Shown here one piece after another: positions 41,212 through 50,134 of a stretch of 64,000 nucleotides of DNA. The notes below the pieces were generated by a model. That model had not been told where the DNA came from. It worked only from the letters and a program-made list of their open reading frames with translations, and ran no database searches. Each line of letters starts with the position of its first letter. Position 1 is the first letter of the stretch. Made by a program: the position numbers and the translations under genes. The DNA comes from Leisingera sp. NJS204 (GTDB lineage: Bacteria > Pseudomonadota > Alphaproteobacteria > Rhodobacterales > Rhodobacteraceae): assembly GCF_004123675.1 (NCBI RefSeq), contig NZ_CP035421.1, forward strand, positions 60,120 through 124,119, written 5' to 3'.

Positions 41212-42081
41212 CTACTGGCTTTGCAGCCAATCGGCAAAGGCCTCGACGCTGGACTGCAGCCTGCTTTGCCGCGGACGCACCAGGAAATAGCCATAGTCCG
41301 TCAATGCGTGGTCCGACAGGCGGAACAGCTTGGCCTCTTCCAGCTCGCGCGCAATCATCGCGTCCATCAGCGCAATCCCCTGCCCGTCGATGACCGCCTG
41401 CACCCGCACGTTGGGGTCGGGGATGATCAGCGCATCACGGCGCGCCTGCTGCGGCAGCCCCGCCGCCTGCTGCCAATCGGTCCAGGCGTTGCTGTCATCG
41501 TGGTCGCGCAACAGCGTCATGCTGGCAACCGCCTGCGCGATGCCGTGCCGCGCCACCTGCTCCAGCGCCGCCGAATTGCCAACGGGATAGGCCGGGCAAG
41601 GCAGAAACGGGGTGATCTCCCCATCCTCCCACTGGCCGCTGCCCCAGCGGATCGCGATATCCACGCCCTGCGCTTCCAGATCGAACAGCCGGATCATCGG
41701 CTGCAGCCGCAGCTGGATATCCGGGTGCTCTTGCATGAACGACATCAGCCGCGGCGACAGCCAGCGGGCGGCAAAATAGGTCGAGACACCTACCGTCAGC
41801 GTACGGCTGGAGACGCCCTTCAGCGCCAGAATCCCGGCCTCGATATCCTCGTAATGGCTTTGACAGGCGGCCAGCAGCTTTTGCCCTGCTGCAGTGATCT
41901 CCACCCCGCGGGCATTGCGCCGGAACAGGGCAAGCCCCAGCTCCGCCTCCAGCGTTTTGACCTGATAGCTGACCGCGCCCTTGGTCATGTTCAGCGCCCC
42001 GGCGGCATCTGAAAAACTGCGGTGGCGGGCGATTTCAACAAACAGCCGCAGGCTGTCGTGGTGGCGGAATTCTACAGACAT
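41212..42081 (-). CDS. LysR-family regulator (GcvA-like), divergent from MttB gene
   Basis: A 289-residue LysR protein. Winged helix-turn-helix in residues 9-68 (LFVEIARHRSFSDAAGALNMTKGAVSYQVKTLE), then a GcvA-type effector domain (RLQPMIRLFDLEAQGVDIAIRWGSGQW). I took the ATG at 42081, which gives the normal N-terminus; the frame upstream is open by chance on GC-rich sequence. It diverges from the MttB-GcvT pair with 108 bases between, so it probably controls that pair and itself. It converges with the ATP-grasp operon; the 205 bases between hold no clear gene. Confidence 0.9.
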   Translation of the reverse strand: MSVEFRHHDSLRLFVEIARHRSFSDAAGALNMTKGAVSYQVKTLEAELGLALFRRNARGVEITAAGQKLLAACQSHYEDIEAGILALKGVSSRTLTVGVSTYFAARWLSPRLMSFMQEHPDIQLRLQPMIRLFDLEAQGVDIAIRWGSGQWEDGEITPFLPCPAYPVGNSAALEQVARHGIAQAVASMTLLRDHDDSNAWTDWQQAAGLPQQARRDALIIPDPNVRVQAVIDGQGIALMDAMIARELEEAKLFRLSDHALTDYGYFLVRPRQSRLQSSVEAFADWLQSQ

Positions 42082-42189
42082 AAGGCAAGCGTATAAATTT
42101 CCTGAACGCTGCGCACAAATAAAATCGATTGCCGGACGCGCAGATTCCCAAAATATAGACCCCGGAATATTCACTCGGGAGGTTTCAAG

Positions 42190-43740
42190 TTGGGAAATAT
42201 GAACGCTGATACACATATCACCCAGCGAGGCCGGTCGCGCCGGGGGCGGCTGACCCGGCACAATACCCCGCAGGCAATACCAGTGTATCAGCGCCGCAAG
42301 ATCCCCGCTTATGATCTGCTGGACGAGACTGCACTGGCCCGGATCGAGACCCAGGCGGACTGGATCCTGGAACATATCGGGGTTGAATTCCGCGGCGACG
42401 GTATTGCCCTCGGGCTGCTGGCTGAGGCCGGCGCGCAGGTTGATGGCGCCCGCGTCCGCTTTGCGCCGGGCCTGGCCCGGCAGCTCTGCGCCACCGCACC
42501 TGGTGAATTCCAGCTGCATGGCCGCGACCCTGCCCGCACGGTCACCCTGGGCGGCAGCAATCTGGTGCTGATGCCGGGCTACGGCTCGCCCTTTGTCAGC
42601 GATCTGGCGCAGGGCCGCCGCTATGCCACGCTGGCGGATTTCGAAAACTTCGTGAAGCTGTCGCATCTGTCCCCCGCGCTGCACCATTCCGGCGGCACCG
42701 TGGTAGAGCCGACAGACGTGCCGGTGAACAAGCGCCATCTCGACATGATGCTGGCGCATCTCACCCTGTCGGACAAACCGTTCATGGGCGGCGTCACCTC
42801 CGCCCAGGGCGCGCAGGACAGCATTGATATGGCGCGGATCGCCTTTGGCGCGGACTTCCTGGACCGCCACGCGGTGATGCAGGCCAATATCAACGTCAAC
42901 TCGCCGATGATCTATGACGAAACCATGTCCGGCGCCCTGCGCGTCTACGCAGCGGCCAATCAATGCGTCTGCATCTCACCGGCGATCTTTGCCGGCGCCA
43001 TGGGTCCGCTCTCTCCCGCCGCCGTTGCGGCGCAAACCCTGGCCGAGGCGATGGTGGGCATTGCCCTTGCCCAACTGGTGCGCCCCGGCTGCCCGGTGGT
43101 GTTCGGCAGCTTCCATTCCTCGATGAACCTGCGCAGCGGCGCGCTGACTTTCGGCTCGCCCGAGGCCAATCTGACCACCATGGCAATCACCCAGCTGGGC
43201 CGCCGGCTGGGGGTGCCGGTGCGGTCGGGCGGCGGCCATGTCACCGCTTCAAACGCGCCCGACGGGCAGGCGATGCAGGACAGCGCCGGCGCGATGTGGG
43301 CGACGCTGCTGTCCGGCGGCCATCAGGTCTGGCACGCGGCGGGCTGGCTCGAGGGAGGGCTGGTGATGTCTTACGAGAAATTCATCATGGACCTTGACCA
43401 CTGCGGCGCACTGCTGAAGATGCTGCAAGGCTTCACCGTGGAAGACGAAGACTTTGGCCGCGATGCCTACGGCGAGGCCGGGCCGGGCGGGAATTTCCTG
43501 TCCACCGGCCACACCCTGCGCCACTACACCACCGCCAATTACGAGCCGCAGATCCCCGATGCCGGCCCCTATGAGACATGGGACGAAAACGGCCGCCTGA
43601 CTGCAGATCAGCGCGCAACAGCACGCTGGCAGCAGATGCTGGCAGAGTATCAGCCGCCGCCGATGCCGGACAGCACCCGCACCGCCCTGAATGATTTCGT
43701 GGCAAGGCGCAAAGCCGCCGTGCCCGACGAATGGTATTGA
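42190..43740 (+). CDS. MttB-family methyltransferase, non-pyrrolysine type
   Basis: A 516-residue member of the trimethylamine methyltransferase (MttB) superfamily, a TIM barrel that removes methyl groups from quaternary or tertiary amines. The frame is open throughout with no in-frame amber codon, so it is of the MtgB type (betaine-like substrates), not the pyrrolysine TMA enzyme. Typical stretches are HSGGTVVEPTDVPVNKRHLDMM, SFHSSMNLRSGA and GGGHVTASNAPDGQAMQDS. A perfect GGGAGG box stands 7 bases before the TTG at 42190, so that codon is the likely start; the ATG at 42199 would be too far from it. The GcvT-like gene follows after 14 bases; no corrinoid-protein gene is adjacent. Confidence 0.88.
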   Translation: MGNMNADTHITQRGRSRRGRLTRHNTPQAIPVYQRRKIPAYDLLDETALARIETQADWILEHIGVEFRGDGIALGLLAEAGAQVDGARVRFAPGLARQLCATAPGEFQLHGRDPARTVTLGGSNLVLMPGYGSPFVSDLAQGRRYATLADFENFVKLSHLSPALHHSGGTVVEPTDVPVNKRHLDMMLAHLTLSDKPFMGGVTSAQGAQDSIDMARIAFGADFLDRHAVMQANINVNSPMIYDETMSGALRVYAAANQCVCISPAIFAGAMGPLSPAAVAAQTLAEAMVGIALAQLVRPGCPVVFGSFHSSMNLRSGALTFGSPEANLTTMAITQLGRRLGVPVRSGGGHVTASNAPDGQAMQDSAGAMWATLLSGGHQVWHAAGWLEGGLVMSYEKFIMDLDHCGALLKMLQGFTVEDEDFGRDAYGEAGPGGNFLSTGHTLRHYTTANYEPQIPDAGPYETWDENGRLTADQRATARWQQMLAEYQPPPMPDSTRTALNDFVARRKAAVPDEWY

Positions 43741-43754
43741 AAAAGGATCCCCGA

Positions 43755-44846
43755 ATGACCGCAGAACTAAGCCGCACATCCGCGCTTGCCTCCCGCCACA
43801 CCGCCCTTGGATCGGGGTTGGAGGACTGGAACGGCATGGGCACCGCCTGGAGCTACAGCACCGATCCCAACGACGAACACGACGCGGTGCGCGAACGGGC
43901 CGGCATGTTCGACATGTCGCCGCTGAAAAAGGTGTTTGTGCGCGGGGCTGACGCGCAGGCGGTGCTTGACCACCTGACCACCCGCGACCTTGGCAAAGTC
44001 ACCCCGGGCAAGGCCGCCTACCTGTGCGTGCTGACCGAGGATGGCGGCATCGCAGACGACGCCATCGTGTCGAACAACGGACGTGATGAGTGGATGATCG
44101 TGCATGGCTCCGGCGATACTATGGCCCTGCTTCAGGCCTCCGCCGAAGGCCGCGATGTGCGGATCGAATTCACCGACGATCTGCATGACATCTCGGTGCA
44201 AGGCCCGGCAGCGCTGGAGATCCTGAATGCCCATTGCGATATTGATCTGGCCGCCCTGGGGTATTTCGAACACGCCCCTGCCACCCTGTTCGGCCATCCC
44301 TGCCGGATTTCGCGCACAGGTTACTCCGGAGAGCGCGGCTATGAGATTTTTGCTGGTGCGGCAGTGATCACCGGTATCTGGGACCAGCTGGCGGCGGGTG
44401 GCGTGATGCCCTGTTCCTTCACTGCGCTGGACAAGGTCCGGATCGAGGCCGGGCTGCTGTTCTATGGCTACGACATGACCGCGGACAATACCCCCTGGGA
44501 AGTTGGCCTGGGCTTCACCGTCAGCGCGTCCAAGGGCGGTTTCCGCGGCAAAGACGCGGTGATGGCAGCAAAGGGTACAGAGAAGATCAGCAATGTCTGC
44601 CTCGACATTGATCACCCGGACATGGTTGAGGGCGGCGAGGCATTGTCCCTGAACGGTGAATATACCGGGGTGATCAACAGCCCCTGCTATTCGCACCGGC
44701 TGGGCAAATCCCTGGCGCTGGCCCATATCCGCCCCGGCATTGCCATCGGCAGTGTTCTGAAGGTCGCAAGCGGCACTCTGGAAACCACGGCGACGGTAAC
44801 CGCCAGCCCGGTTTACGACCCGCAAAAGACCCGCACCCACGGCTGA
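43755..44846 (+). CDS. GcvT-like aminomethyltransferase
   Basis: A 363-residue folate-dependent protein of the GcvT/DmdA family: LTTRDLGKVTPGKAAYLCVLTEDGGIADDAIV in the N-terminal half, SRTGYSGERGYEIF (a conserved folate-binding stretch), ALDKVRIEAGLLFYGYDM and a C-terminal barrel (GVINSPCYSHRLGKSLALAHI). It would accept a methyl group onto tetrahydrofolate. AAAGGA precedes the ATG at 43755; the in-frame ATG at 43731 lies inside the MttB gene and lacks one. Pairing with the MttB homologue suggests methyl transfer from a methylated amine to folate. The true substrate is unknown. A bidirectional terminator follows. Confidence 0.9.
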   Translation: MTAELSRTSALASRHTALGSGLEDWNGMGTAWSYSTDPNDEHDAVRERAGMFDMSPLKKVFVRGADAQAVLDHLTTRDLGKVTPGKAAYLCVLTEDGGIADDAIVSNNGRDEWMIVHGSGDTMALLQASAEGRDVRIEFTDDLHDISVQGPAALEILNAHCDIDLAALGYFEHAPATLFGHPCRISRTGYSGERGYEIFAGAAVITGIWDQLAAGGVMPCSFTALDKVRIEAGLLFYGYDMTADNTPWEVGLGFTVSASKGGFRGKDAVMAAKGTEKISNVCLDIDHPDMVEGGEALSLNGEYTGVINSPCYSHRLGKSLALAHIRPGIAIGSVLKVASGTLETTATVTASPVYDPQKTRTHG

Positions 44847-44862
44847 CCCGCCCTGCAGAACG

Positions 44863-44897
44863 GCAGAGGGCGGGCACCGGAACTGCCCGCCCTCTGC
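44863..44897. terminator. bidirectional terminator hairpin
   Basis: A perfect 14-bp stem (GCAGAGGGCGGGCA / TGCCCGCCCTCTGC, loop of 7) lies between the converging GcvT-like and aminotransferase genes, ending 4 bases before the latter's stop codon. It can serve both directions, though T-runs are absent. Confidence 0.75.
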
Positions 44898-44900
44898 GCC

Positions 44901-46022
44901 CTAGCCCTGTGCCGCCAGAAACGCCGACACCCGCGCCAGCCCTTCCTGCAGGATCTCCGGCCCGTTGGCATAGCCGATGCGCACATACCCCTCCATGCCC
45001 AGGGCCGACCCCGGCGTGAACATCACCCCCGTCTGCTGCAGCAGCGCCACGCAGAAATCACGCGATGCCATGGGCAGATCGTATTTCAGCAAGGCCGTGG
45101 TGCCCGATTGCGGCTTCACCCAGGAGATCCGCGGCTCCCGGTCCACCCATGCCGCAAGGATCGCCAGATTACCGCGGGTGATGCGCTGGCTGCGCCCCAG
45201 CACCTGATCGCGGCTCTCCAGCGCCAGCGCGGCAAAGTGATCGTCGATCATGCCCACCGAAATCGTGTCGTAATCGCGGTGAATGGACACCGCCTCAATC
45301 ACCTCCCGCGGCGCCGCAATCCAGCCCAGCCGCAGCCCCGCCAGGGAATAAGCCTTGGACATGCCCGCCGTCGAAATCCCCTTTTCATAGATATCCGCGA
45401 TCGAGGCGGTCATACCGTCGCCCTCCTGATCGGTGCCGCGGTAAACTTCGTCGCACAGGATCCAGGCGCCGGCCGCACGGGCGATACCGGCGATCTCCTC
45501 CAGCATTTCCCGGTCCATCAGCGCACCGGTGGGATTGTTGGGATTATTGATGGCAATCAGTTTGGTATCCGGCGTGACCAGGGCGCGCAGCGCGTCAAGA
45601 TCCGGCAGAAACCCGTCTTCCTCGCGCAATTGCAGCGGATGCACATCGGCGCCGATGCTGGCCGGGATCGAGTAATGCTGCTGATACGTCGGCACCACAG
45701 CCACCACCCGGTCGCCGCGCGACACCAGCGCCTTATGCACCAGCATATTGGCGCCGATGGTGCCATGGGTGACAATGGTGTTTTCCACCTCCTGCCGCGC
45801 ATACAAAGACGCAATGGCGCGCCGCAGCCGGTCCGAGCCTTCTATGGCGCCATAAGTCATCTTCATGCTCAGCAGGTCAGACAGGTCTGCATGGGTCTTG
45901 CCCGCCAGCTGCAGCAGCTCTGCGATGGTCAGGCTCTCGACACAGGTCTCAGCCAGGTTCCAGTCGCATTTGGTCTCCCATTCATTCATCCAGATTTCGA
46001 CGCCAAAGGGGTCTATGCGCAT
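44901..46022 (-). CDS. PLP-dependent aminotransferase, class I/II
   Basis: A 373-residue fold-type I aminotransferase. Motifs: THGTIGANMLVHKAL (PLP phosphate), INNPNNPTGALMD, CDEVYRGTD, and STAGMSKAYSLAGLRLGW with Schiff-base Lys223; YVRIGYAN near the end carries the substrate Arg. GGAGAG lies before the ATG at 46022; the frame runs further upstream but only through the divergent promoter. It differs clearly from the aminotransferase of the ATP-grasp operon. It diverges from a LuxR-type regulator gene with a gap of 131 bases, which probably controls it. The amino acid substrate cannot be told. Confidence 0.9.
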   Translation of the reverse strand: MRIDPFGVEIWMNEWETKCDWNLAETCVESLTIAELLQLAGKTHADLSDLLSMKMTYGAIEGSDRLRRAIASLYARQEVENTIVTHGTIGANMLVHKALVSRGDRVVAVVPTYQQHYSIPASIGADVHPLQLREEDGFLPDLDALRALVTPDTKLIAINNPNNPTGALMDREMLEEIAGIARAAGAWILCDEVYRGTDQEGDGMTASIADIYEKGISTAGMSKAYSLAGLRLGWIAAPREVIEAVSIHRDYDTISVGMIDDHFAALALESRDQVLGRSQRITRGNLAILAAWVDREPRISWVKPQSGTTALLKYDLPMASRDFCVALLQQTGVMFTPGSALGMEGYVRIGYANGPEILQEGLARVSAFLAAQG

Positions 46023-46153
46023 GGGGTCTCTCCTTATGCTCAGGCCTGCTGCCACCCCGGACCCTAGGCTGGCCTCCCCTTCCCTGCCATCATCCCCAAG
46101 GATGATGCGCGGCGCGCCCGGCCGTGCTAAGCCGCCCGGGCCGGGAGGAGACT

Positions 46154-46972
46154 GTGGATATTCAAACCGCTGAAATCGAAGGGGCGGCCCAGGCATTGGC
46201 CAGGGTCATTGACGGCACCGGCGGCGCGCCGGATCTGATCGCCGCCGCCGGCCACCTGCTGCCCTTCACCGCCGCCTTCTGCGTCGTCAACCGCAAGGGC
46301 CAGTGTCCTGTTTACCTGTGCGACACCTATCCCGAAGGCGGCGCCAAAGAGGCGGTGCAGCTTTATGCCGGCAGCACCTATCTGCTCAATCCGGTCTATA
46401 ACGCAATCCTCGACGGGCTGCCGCCGGGGCTATACCGGATGGCCGATCTGGCGCCCGACAATTGGAACCCCTCCCCCGGAACCCCCGGCGTTCTGGTCGA
46501 GGACGCCGAGGAAATCGGTTACCGCACCCCCGGCTGGCCCGCGGGGCTGCAGGAACTCACCCTGCTGGCCAAGCTGCCTGAGGGTGCCATGGGTGAAATC
46601 AGCTTTGCCCGCCCCGCCGCCGAGGGCGGTTTTCCGGATGATCTGCTGGCCCGGCTGCGCCCATTCCTGCCGCTGTTTGCGGCTGCCTTCCGCCAGCATT
46701 GGTCCCGCCATAGGGACAGCCCGGCCCCGGCGGAACCGGAGCGGAAACTGCAGGACTTTGCCCGCAGCACCCTGTCCCCGCGCGAGGCAGAGACCGTGCA
46801 GCTGATCCTCAAGGGGCATTCCAGCCTGTCGATCAGCCTGACCCTGGGGATTGCGCTGCCAACGGTCAAAACCCACCGCAGGAACGCCTATGCCAAACTC
46901 GGCATCAGCACCCAGCAGCAGCTGTTCAACGCCTTCCTGCACTGGCAGGGCAAGGCCCGGAAAACCCCTTAG
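46154..46972 (+). CDS. LuxR-type transcriptional regulator
   Basis: A 272-residue regulator with a C-terminal LuxR helix-turn-helix (about 205-262; [45 protein letters not shown]). The N-terminal part (about 1-190) is not a standard autoinducer domain and I do not recognise it. GGGAGGAG stands just before the GTG at 46154, so I take that start; an ATG at 46124 has no binding site. No luxI gene is near, so the signal is unlikely to be an acyl-homoserine lactone made here. It diverges from the aminotransferase gene and its stop codon overlaps that of phnA. Confidence 0.85.
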   Translation: MDIQTAEIEGAAQALARVIDGTGGAPDLIAAAGHLLPFTAAFCVVNRKGQCPVYLCDTYPEGGAKEAVQLYAGSTYLLNPVYNAILDGLPPGLYRMADLAPDNWNPSPGTPGVLVEDAEEIGYRTPGWPAGLQELTLLAKLPEGAMGEISFARPAAEGGFPDDLLARLRPFLPLFAAAFRQHWSRHRDSPAPAEPERKLQDFARSTLSPREAETVQLILKGHSSLSISLTLGIALPTVKTHRRNAYAKLGISTQQQLFNAFLHWQGKARKTP

Positions 46973-47310
46973 CCGGACACTTTCTTTACAAACTGGGATT
47001 TCAGGCCAATCGGGCCGACCCCCGGCACCTTGCAATCAATATCGTGATCGCCGTCGACCAGCCGGATGCCCCGCACCTTGGTGCCAACCTTGATGACCGA
47101 GGACGTCCCCTTCAGTTTCAGGTCCTTGATGACCGTCACCGTGTCGCCATCGGCCAGCAGATTGCCGACGCTGTCGCGCACTTCGGCAGTCTCGCCGTCC
47201 GCCGCCTCCGCCGCCCATTCATGCGCGCATTCGGGACAGATCAGCAGGGCATCCACCTGATAGGTATAGGCAGAGGCGCATTCGGGGCACGGAGGCAAAG
47301 TATCAGTCAT
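46969..47310 (-). CDS. phnA: PhnA-type zinc-ribbon protein
   Basis: A 113-residue protein of the PhnA/YjdM family: N-terminal zinc ribbon with CPEC (9-12) and CPEC (26-29), then the compact beta domain with [23 protein letters not shown] and [13 protein letters not shown] chose the ATG at 47310 because the ribbon then begins at the usual distance. Despite its name the family is not required for phosphonate use and its role is unclear. It converges with the LuxR-type gene with overlapping stops. Confidence 0.9.
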   Translation of the reverse strand: MTDTLPPCPECASAYTYQVDALLICPECAHEWAAEAADGETAEVRDSVGNLLADGDTVTVIKDLKLKGTSSVIKVGTKVRGIRLVDGDHDIDCKVPGVGPIGLKSQFVKKVSG

Positions 47311-47399
47311 ACCCGCTCCAATACCCTTAAGACAGGATGCTGGCCAGACCGGGATTGTGCCCCCTGCCCTCAAGCCCTCGGCCCGGCGTGCGCCCTGCC

Positions 47400-48176
47400 T
47401 CAGACCGCGCGCGCCTGCGGCAGCAGGAACGGCATACCGGCGGGCGGCACGCTGTTCACCGGCACCGGGCAGCCATAGACCTGCGCCAATGTGTCATTGG
47501 TCAGCACCTCTGCCGGCGTGCCGACTGCGGCCACCCGGCCCGCATGGATCAGGGTGATCCGGTCGGCGAACATCGCAGTAAGGTTCAGATCATGCATCAC
47601 CGCCACCACGCCGCCGCCGCGCGCCGCGTAATGGCGCGCCAGATCCATCACAGTGAACTGATGGCCGATGTCCAGACTGGCCACCGGCTCGTCCAGGATC
47701 AGCCAGCGCGGCACGCCGTCCAGCACCGGTTCCCAGACCTGCACCATCACCCGCGCCAGCTGCACCCGCTGCTGCTCGCCGCCCGACAGATCCTGATAGA
47801 ACCGGTGCGCAAAGCCCGCCAGATCCACCTGTTCCAGCGCGCGCAGTGGCAGCGCGCTGTCCGCCGCCGCCAGCCCCGCGCGCAATCCCAGCCGGACAAT
47901 CTCCAGCACCGTAAAGGGAAAGGCGATGGCAGCGGACTGCGGCTGCACCGCCCGGATGGCGGCCAGCTGCCAGGGTTTCATGGCGGCGGTATCGCGCCCG
48001 TTCAGCAGCACCCGCCCGGTGAACGGCACCTCGCCGGTCATCGCCCGCAGCAGCGTGGTCTTGCCCGATCCATTGGGGCCTGCAATGGCAGTCACCTCGC
48101 CGGGGCGTGCCTCAAAATCCACCCCCTTCAGGATGGCGCGTCGGCCCAGCGTGACCCGGATATCATATGCCTGCAT
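47400..48176 (-). CDS. hmuV: heme ABC transporter ATPase
   Basis: A 258-residue ATPase of the heme/siderophore importer class. Walker [10 protein letters not shown] (33-41), signature [15 protein letters not shown], Walker [17 protein letters not shown] and switch His in VMHDLNLT. The insertion [13 protein letters not shown] before Walker B is typical for HmuV. AGGAGG stands 6 bases before the ATG. It is last in hmuS-hmuT-hmuU-hmuV and powers heme import through HmuU. Confidence 0.93.
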   Translation of the reverse strand: MQAYDIRVTLGRRAILKGVDFEARPGEVTAIAGPNGSGKTTLLRAMTGEVPFTGRVLLNGRDTAAMKPWQLAAIRAVQPQSAAIAFPFTVLEIVRLGLRAGLAAADSALPLRALEQVDLAGFAHRFYQDLSGGEQQRVQLARVMVQVWEPVLDGVPRWLILDEPVASLDIGHQFTVMDLARHYAARGGGVVAVMHDLNLTAMFADRITLIHAGRVAAVGTPAEVLTNDTLAQVYGCPVPVNSVPPAGMPFLLPQARAV

Positions 48177-48186
48177 CGCGGGCCTC

Positions 48187-49263
48187 CTAAATGCCGGTGC
48201 TGCCGAAACGGCGCAGCAGGATCCACAGAAAGAACGGCGCCCCCAGCACTGCCGTGATGATGCCGATGGGCAGCTCCGCCGGCGCCACAGCCACGCGTGA
48301 GATCATATCCGCCGCCAGCAGCAGCGAGGCCCCCAGCAGGGCCGCATTGGGCAGCAGGCTGTGGTGGTCGGGCCCGGTGGCCAGACGCAGCAGATGCGGA
48401 ACGACAATGCCGACAAAACCGATGCCGCCGGACACCGCCACCGCCGCACCGGTGGCGGCAGCAACTGTTACAATCGCCGTGTTCTTGACCCGCTGCACCG
48501 CAATGCCGGTATGGCCTGCAGCAGCCTCGCCCAGGGCCAGCCCGTTCAGCCCGCGGGCCAGGAACGGTGCCGCCAGCAGCGCCAGGCAGATCACCGGCGC
48601 CGCGGCCATGACCTTGGCCCAGGTGGCGCCGGCCAAGGATCCCATGTTCCAGAACGTCAGGTCGCGCAGCTGGCTGTCATCGGCCATGAATGTGATCATG
48701 CCGGTGCCCGCATTGGCCAGCGCGCTGATCGCAATGCCCGCCAGCAGCATGGTCGCAACCGAGGTTTGCCCGCCGCGGGTGGAAATCCGGTAGAGCACCA
48801 GAATGGCGGTCCAGCTGCCGAAAAACGCGGCAATGGACACCAGATAGCTGCCCGCCGCCTGCTGAACCGCCGCAGGCAGCGCCGTGCCCAGCACGATGGC
48901 CGCCACCGCCGCCAGACCGGCGCCGGCGCTGACACCCACAATGGCCGGGTCCGCCAGCGGATTTCGGAACAACCCCTGCAGCAGCGCACCGGACACCGCC
49001 AGCGCCGCCCCTACCAAAACCCCCAGCACCAGACGCGGCAGCCGGATGTCAAACAGGATGATCCGGTCCAGACGGTTCAGCTCGCGGCCCGCCGCCAGAT
49101 CGCCAAGCGCCCCCCACAGCGAGGTGCCCGAAGCACCCCAGGCCAGCGAAAACACCGCCATCACCGCCAGCAACGCGGCCAGCCCCACGGTCAGCCGCCG
49201 CGCCTGCACCCGGCGGTCCGCCCTCTGCCCCGCCGCGGCGGGTGCATCAATGGCCAACGACAT
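48187..49263 (-). CDS. hmuU: heme ABC transporter permease
   Basis: A 358-residue FecCD-family permease with about ten helices. Family hallmarks are RLPRLVLGVLVGAALAVSGALLQGLFRNPLADP, GISAG-like GVSAGAGLAA and GFVGIVVPHLLRL, plus LLAADMISRV near the end. The ATG at 49263 follows a G-rich box and overlaps hmuT by 17 bases, so the genes are coupled. Moves heme across the inner membrane as a homodimer with HmuV. Confidence 0.93.
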   Translation of the reverse strand: MSLAIDAPAAAGQRADRRVQARRLTVGLAALLAVMAVFSLAWGASGTSLWGALGDLAAGRELNRLDRIILFDIRLPRLVLGVLVGAALAVSGALLQGLFRNPLADPAIVGVSAGAGLAAVAAIVLGTALPAAVQQAAGSYLVSIAAFFGSWTAILVLYRISTRGGQTSVATMLLAGIAISALANAGTGMITFMADDSQLRDLTFWNMGSLAGATWAKVMAAAPVICLALLAAPFLARGLNGLALGEAAAGHTGIAVQRVKNTAIVTVAAATGAAVAVSGGIGFVGIVVPHLLRLATGPDHHSLLPNAALLGASLLLAADMISRVAVAPAELPIGIITAVLGAPFFLWILLRRFGSTGI

Positions 49264-50134
49264 CCTGCGCCCCCCCGCCATACAGCGCCCGGTTCAATTC
49301 AGTGACCGCCGAGGCCGTGCGCGGACCGAAACCGATCAGATGCAGCCCGTTCATCCGCACGATGGCACCATTCTGCGCCGCCGGAGTGGGCTGGATGGCC
49401 GGGATCGCCAGCAGGTCTTCGGTGCGGACGCCATGATCGCCGCCGCGCTCCATCACCAGGATCACCTCCGGCGCGGCTTGTGCAATGGCCTCGTCGCCCA
49501 TCGGCTTGTAGCCTGCAAACCCCGTCACGGCATTCACGCCGCCCGCCAGCCGGATAATGCTGTCCGCCGCCGTATCCGCGCCGCCGGCCATGATGCGCCC
49601 GCCCTGGGTGGACAGCACAAACAGCACTTTCCGGGGCGTACCCGCCGCCGCCTTTGCCGCCGCAGCCTGGGCGGCGGCGATTTCCGTGCTCACCTGCCCG
49701 GCCAGCACCTCGGCTGCCGCCTGCTGGTCCAAAGCAGCGCCCACAGTGCGGATCTTGCGGGCGATGCCTTCGGCGCTGTAATCCTCGGGCACGCTGATAT
49801 AGGCCACCTCAGCCGCCTTCAGCACGTCCAGCGTCTCCGGCGGCCCGGCGCCCTCAATCGCCAGGATCATGTCCGGCGCCACCGACAGCACCCCCTCCGG
49901 CGCCAGCGCCCGCTGATAACCGATGTCGGGCAGCTGCCGCGCCTCCGCCGGAAAGATTGAGGTTGTGTCGCGGGCAATCAGCCGGTGCTGCTGGTCCAGC
50001 GCATAGACGATTTCCGTGACCGAACCGCCGACCGAGACGATGCGGCTTGCCGGGTCCGCCAGCGCTGCATGGCCCGCAAACGCCGCAGCAACCAGCAGGT
50101 TCAAACCCAGATACAAACGGGACAGTACAGACAT
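49247..50134 (-). CDS. hmuT: periplasmic heme-binding protein
   Basis: A 295-residue cluster-A2 binding protein. The signal peptide (about 1-26, ending HAALA) precedes IVSVGGSVTEIVYAL, YQRALAPEGVLSVAPDMILAIE (the Tyr is the likely heme ligand as in HmuT/ShuT) and the helical backbone, then GGDHGVRTEDLLAIPAIQ. Its ATG overlaps the stop of hmuS (TGATG). Delivers heme from the outer-membrane receptor to HmuU. Confidence 0.92.
   Translation of the reverse strand: MSVLSRLYLGLNLLVAAAFAGHAALADPASRIVSVGGSVTEIVYALDQQHRLIARDTTSIFPAEARQLPDIGYQRALAPEGVLSVAPDMILAIEGAGPPETLDVLKAAEVAYISVPEDYSAEGIARKIRTVGAALDQQAAAEVLAGQVSTEIAAAQAAAAKAAAGTPRKVLFVLSTQGGRIMAGGADTAADSIIRLAGGVNAVTGFAGYKPMGDEAIAQAAPEVILVMERGGDHGVRTEDLLAIPAIQPTPAAQNGAIVRMNGLHLIGFGPRTASAVTELNRALYGGGAQDVVGH

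Noticed and set aside
42190..43740. Pyrrolysine-containing trimethylamine methyltransferase
   Set aside because: No in-frame TAG in the gene and no pyl genes in the window.
46154..46972. Quorum-sensing LuxR
   Set aside because: The N-terminal domain lacks the autoinducer-binding pattern I would expect and there is no luxI nearby.
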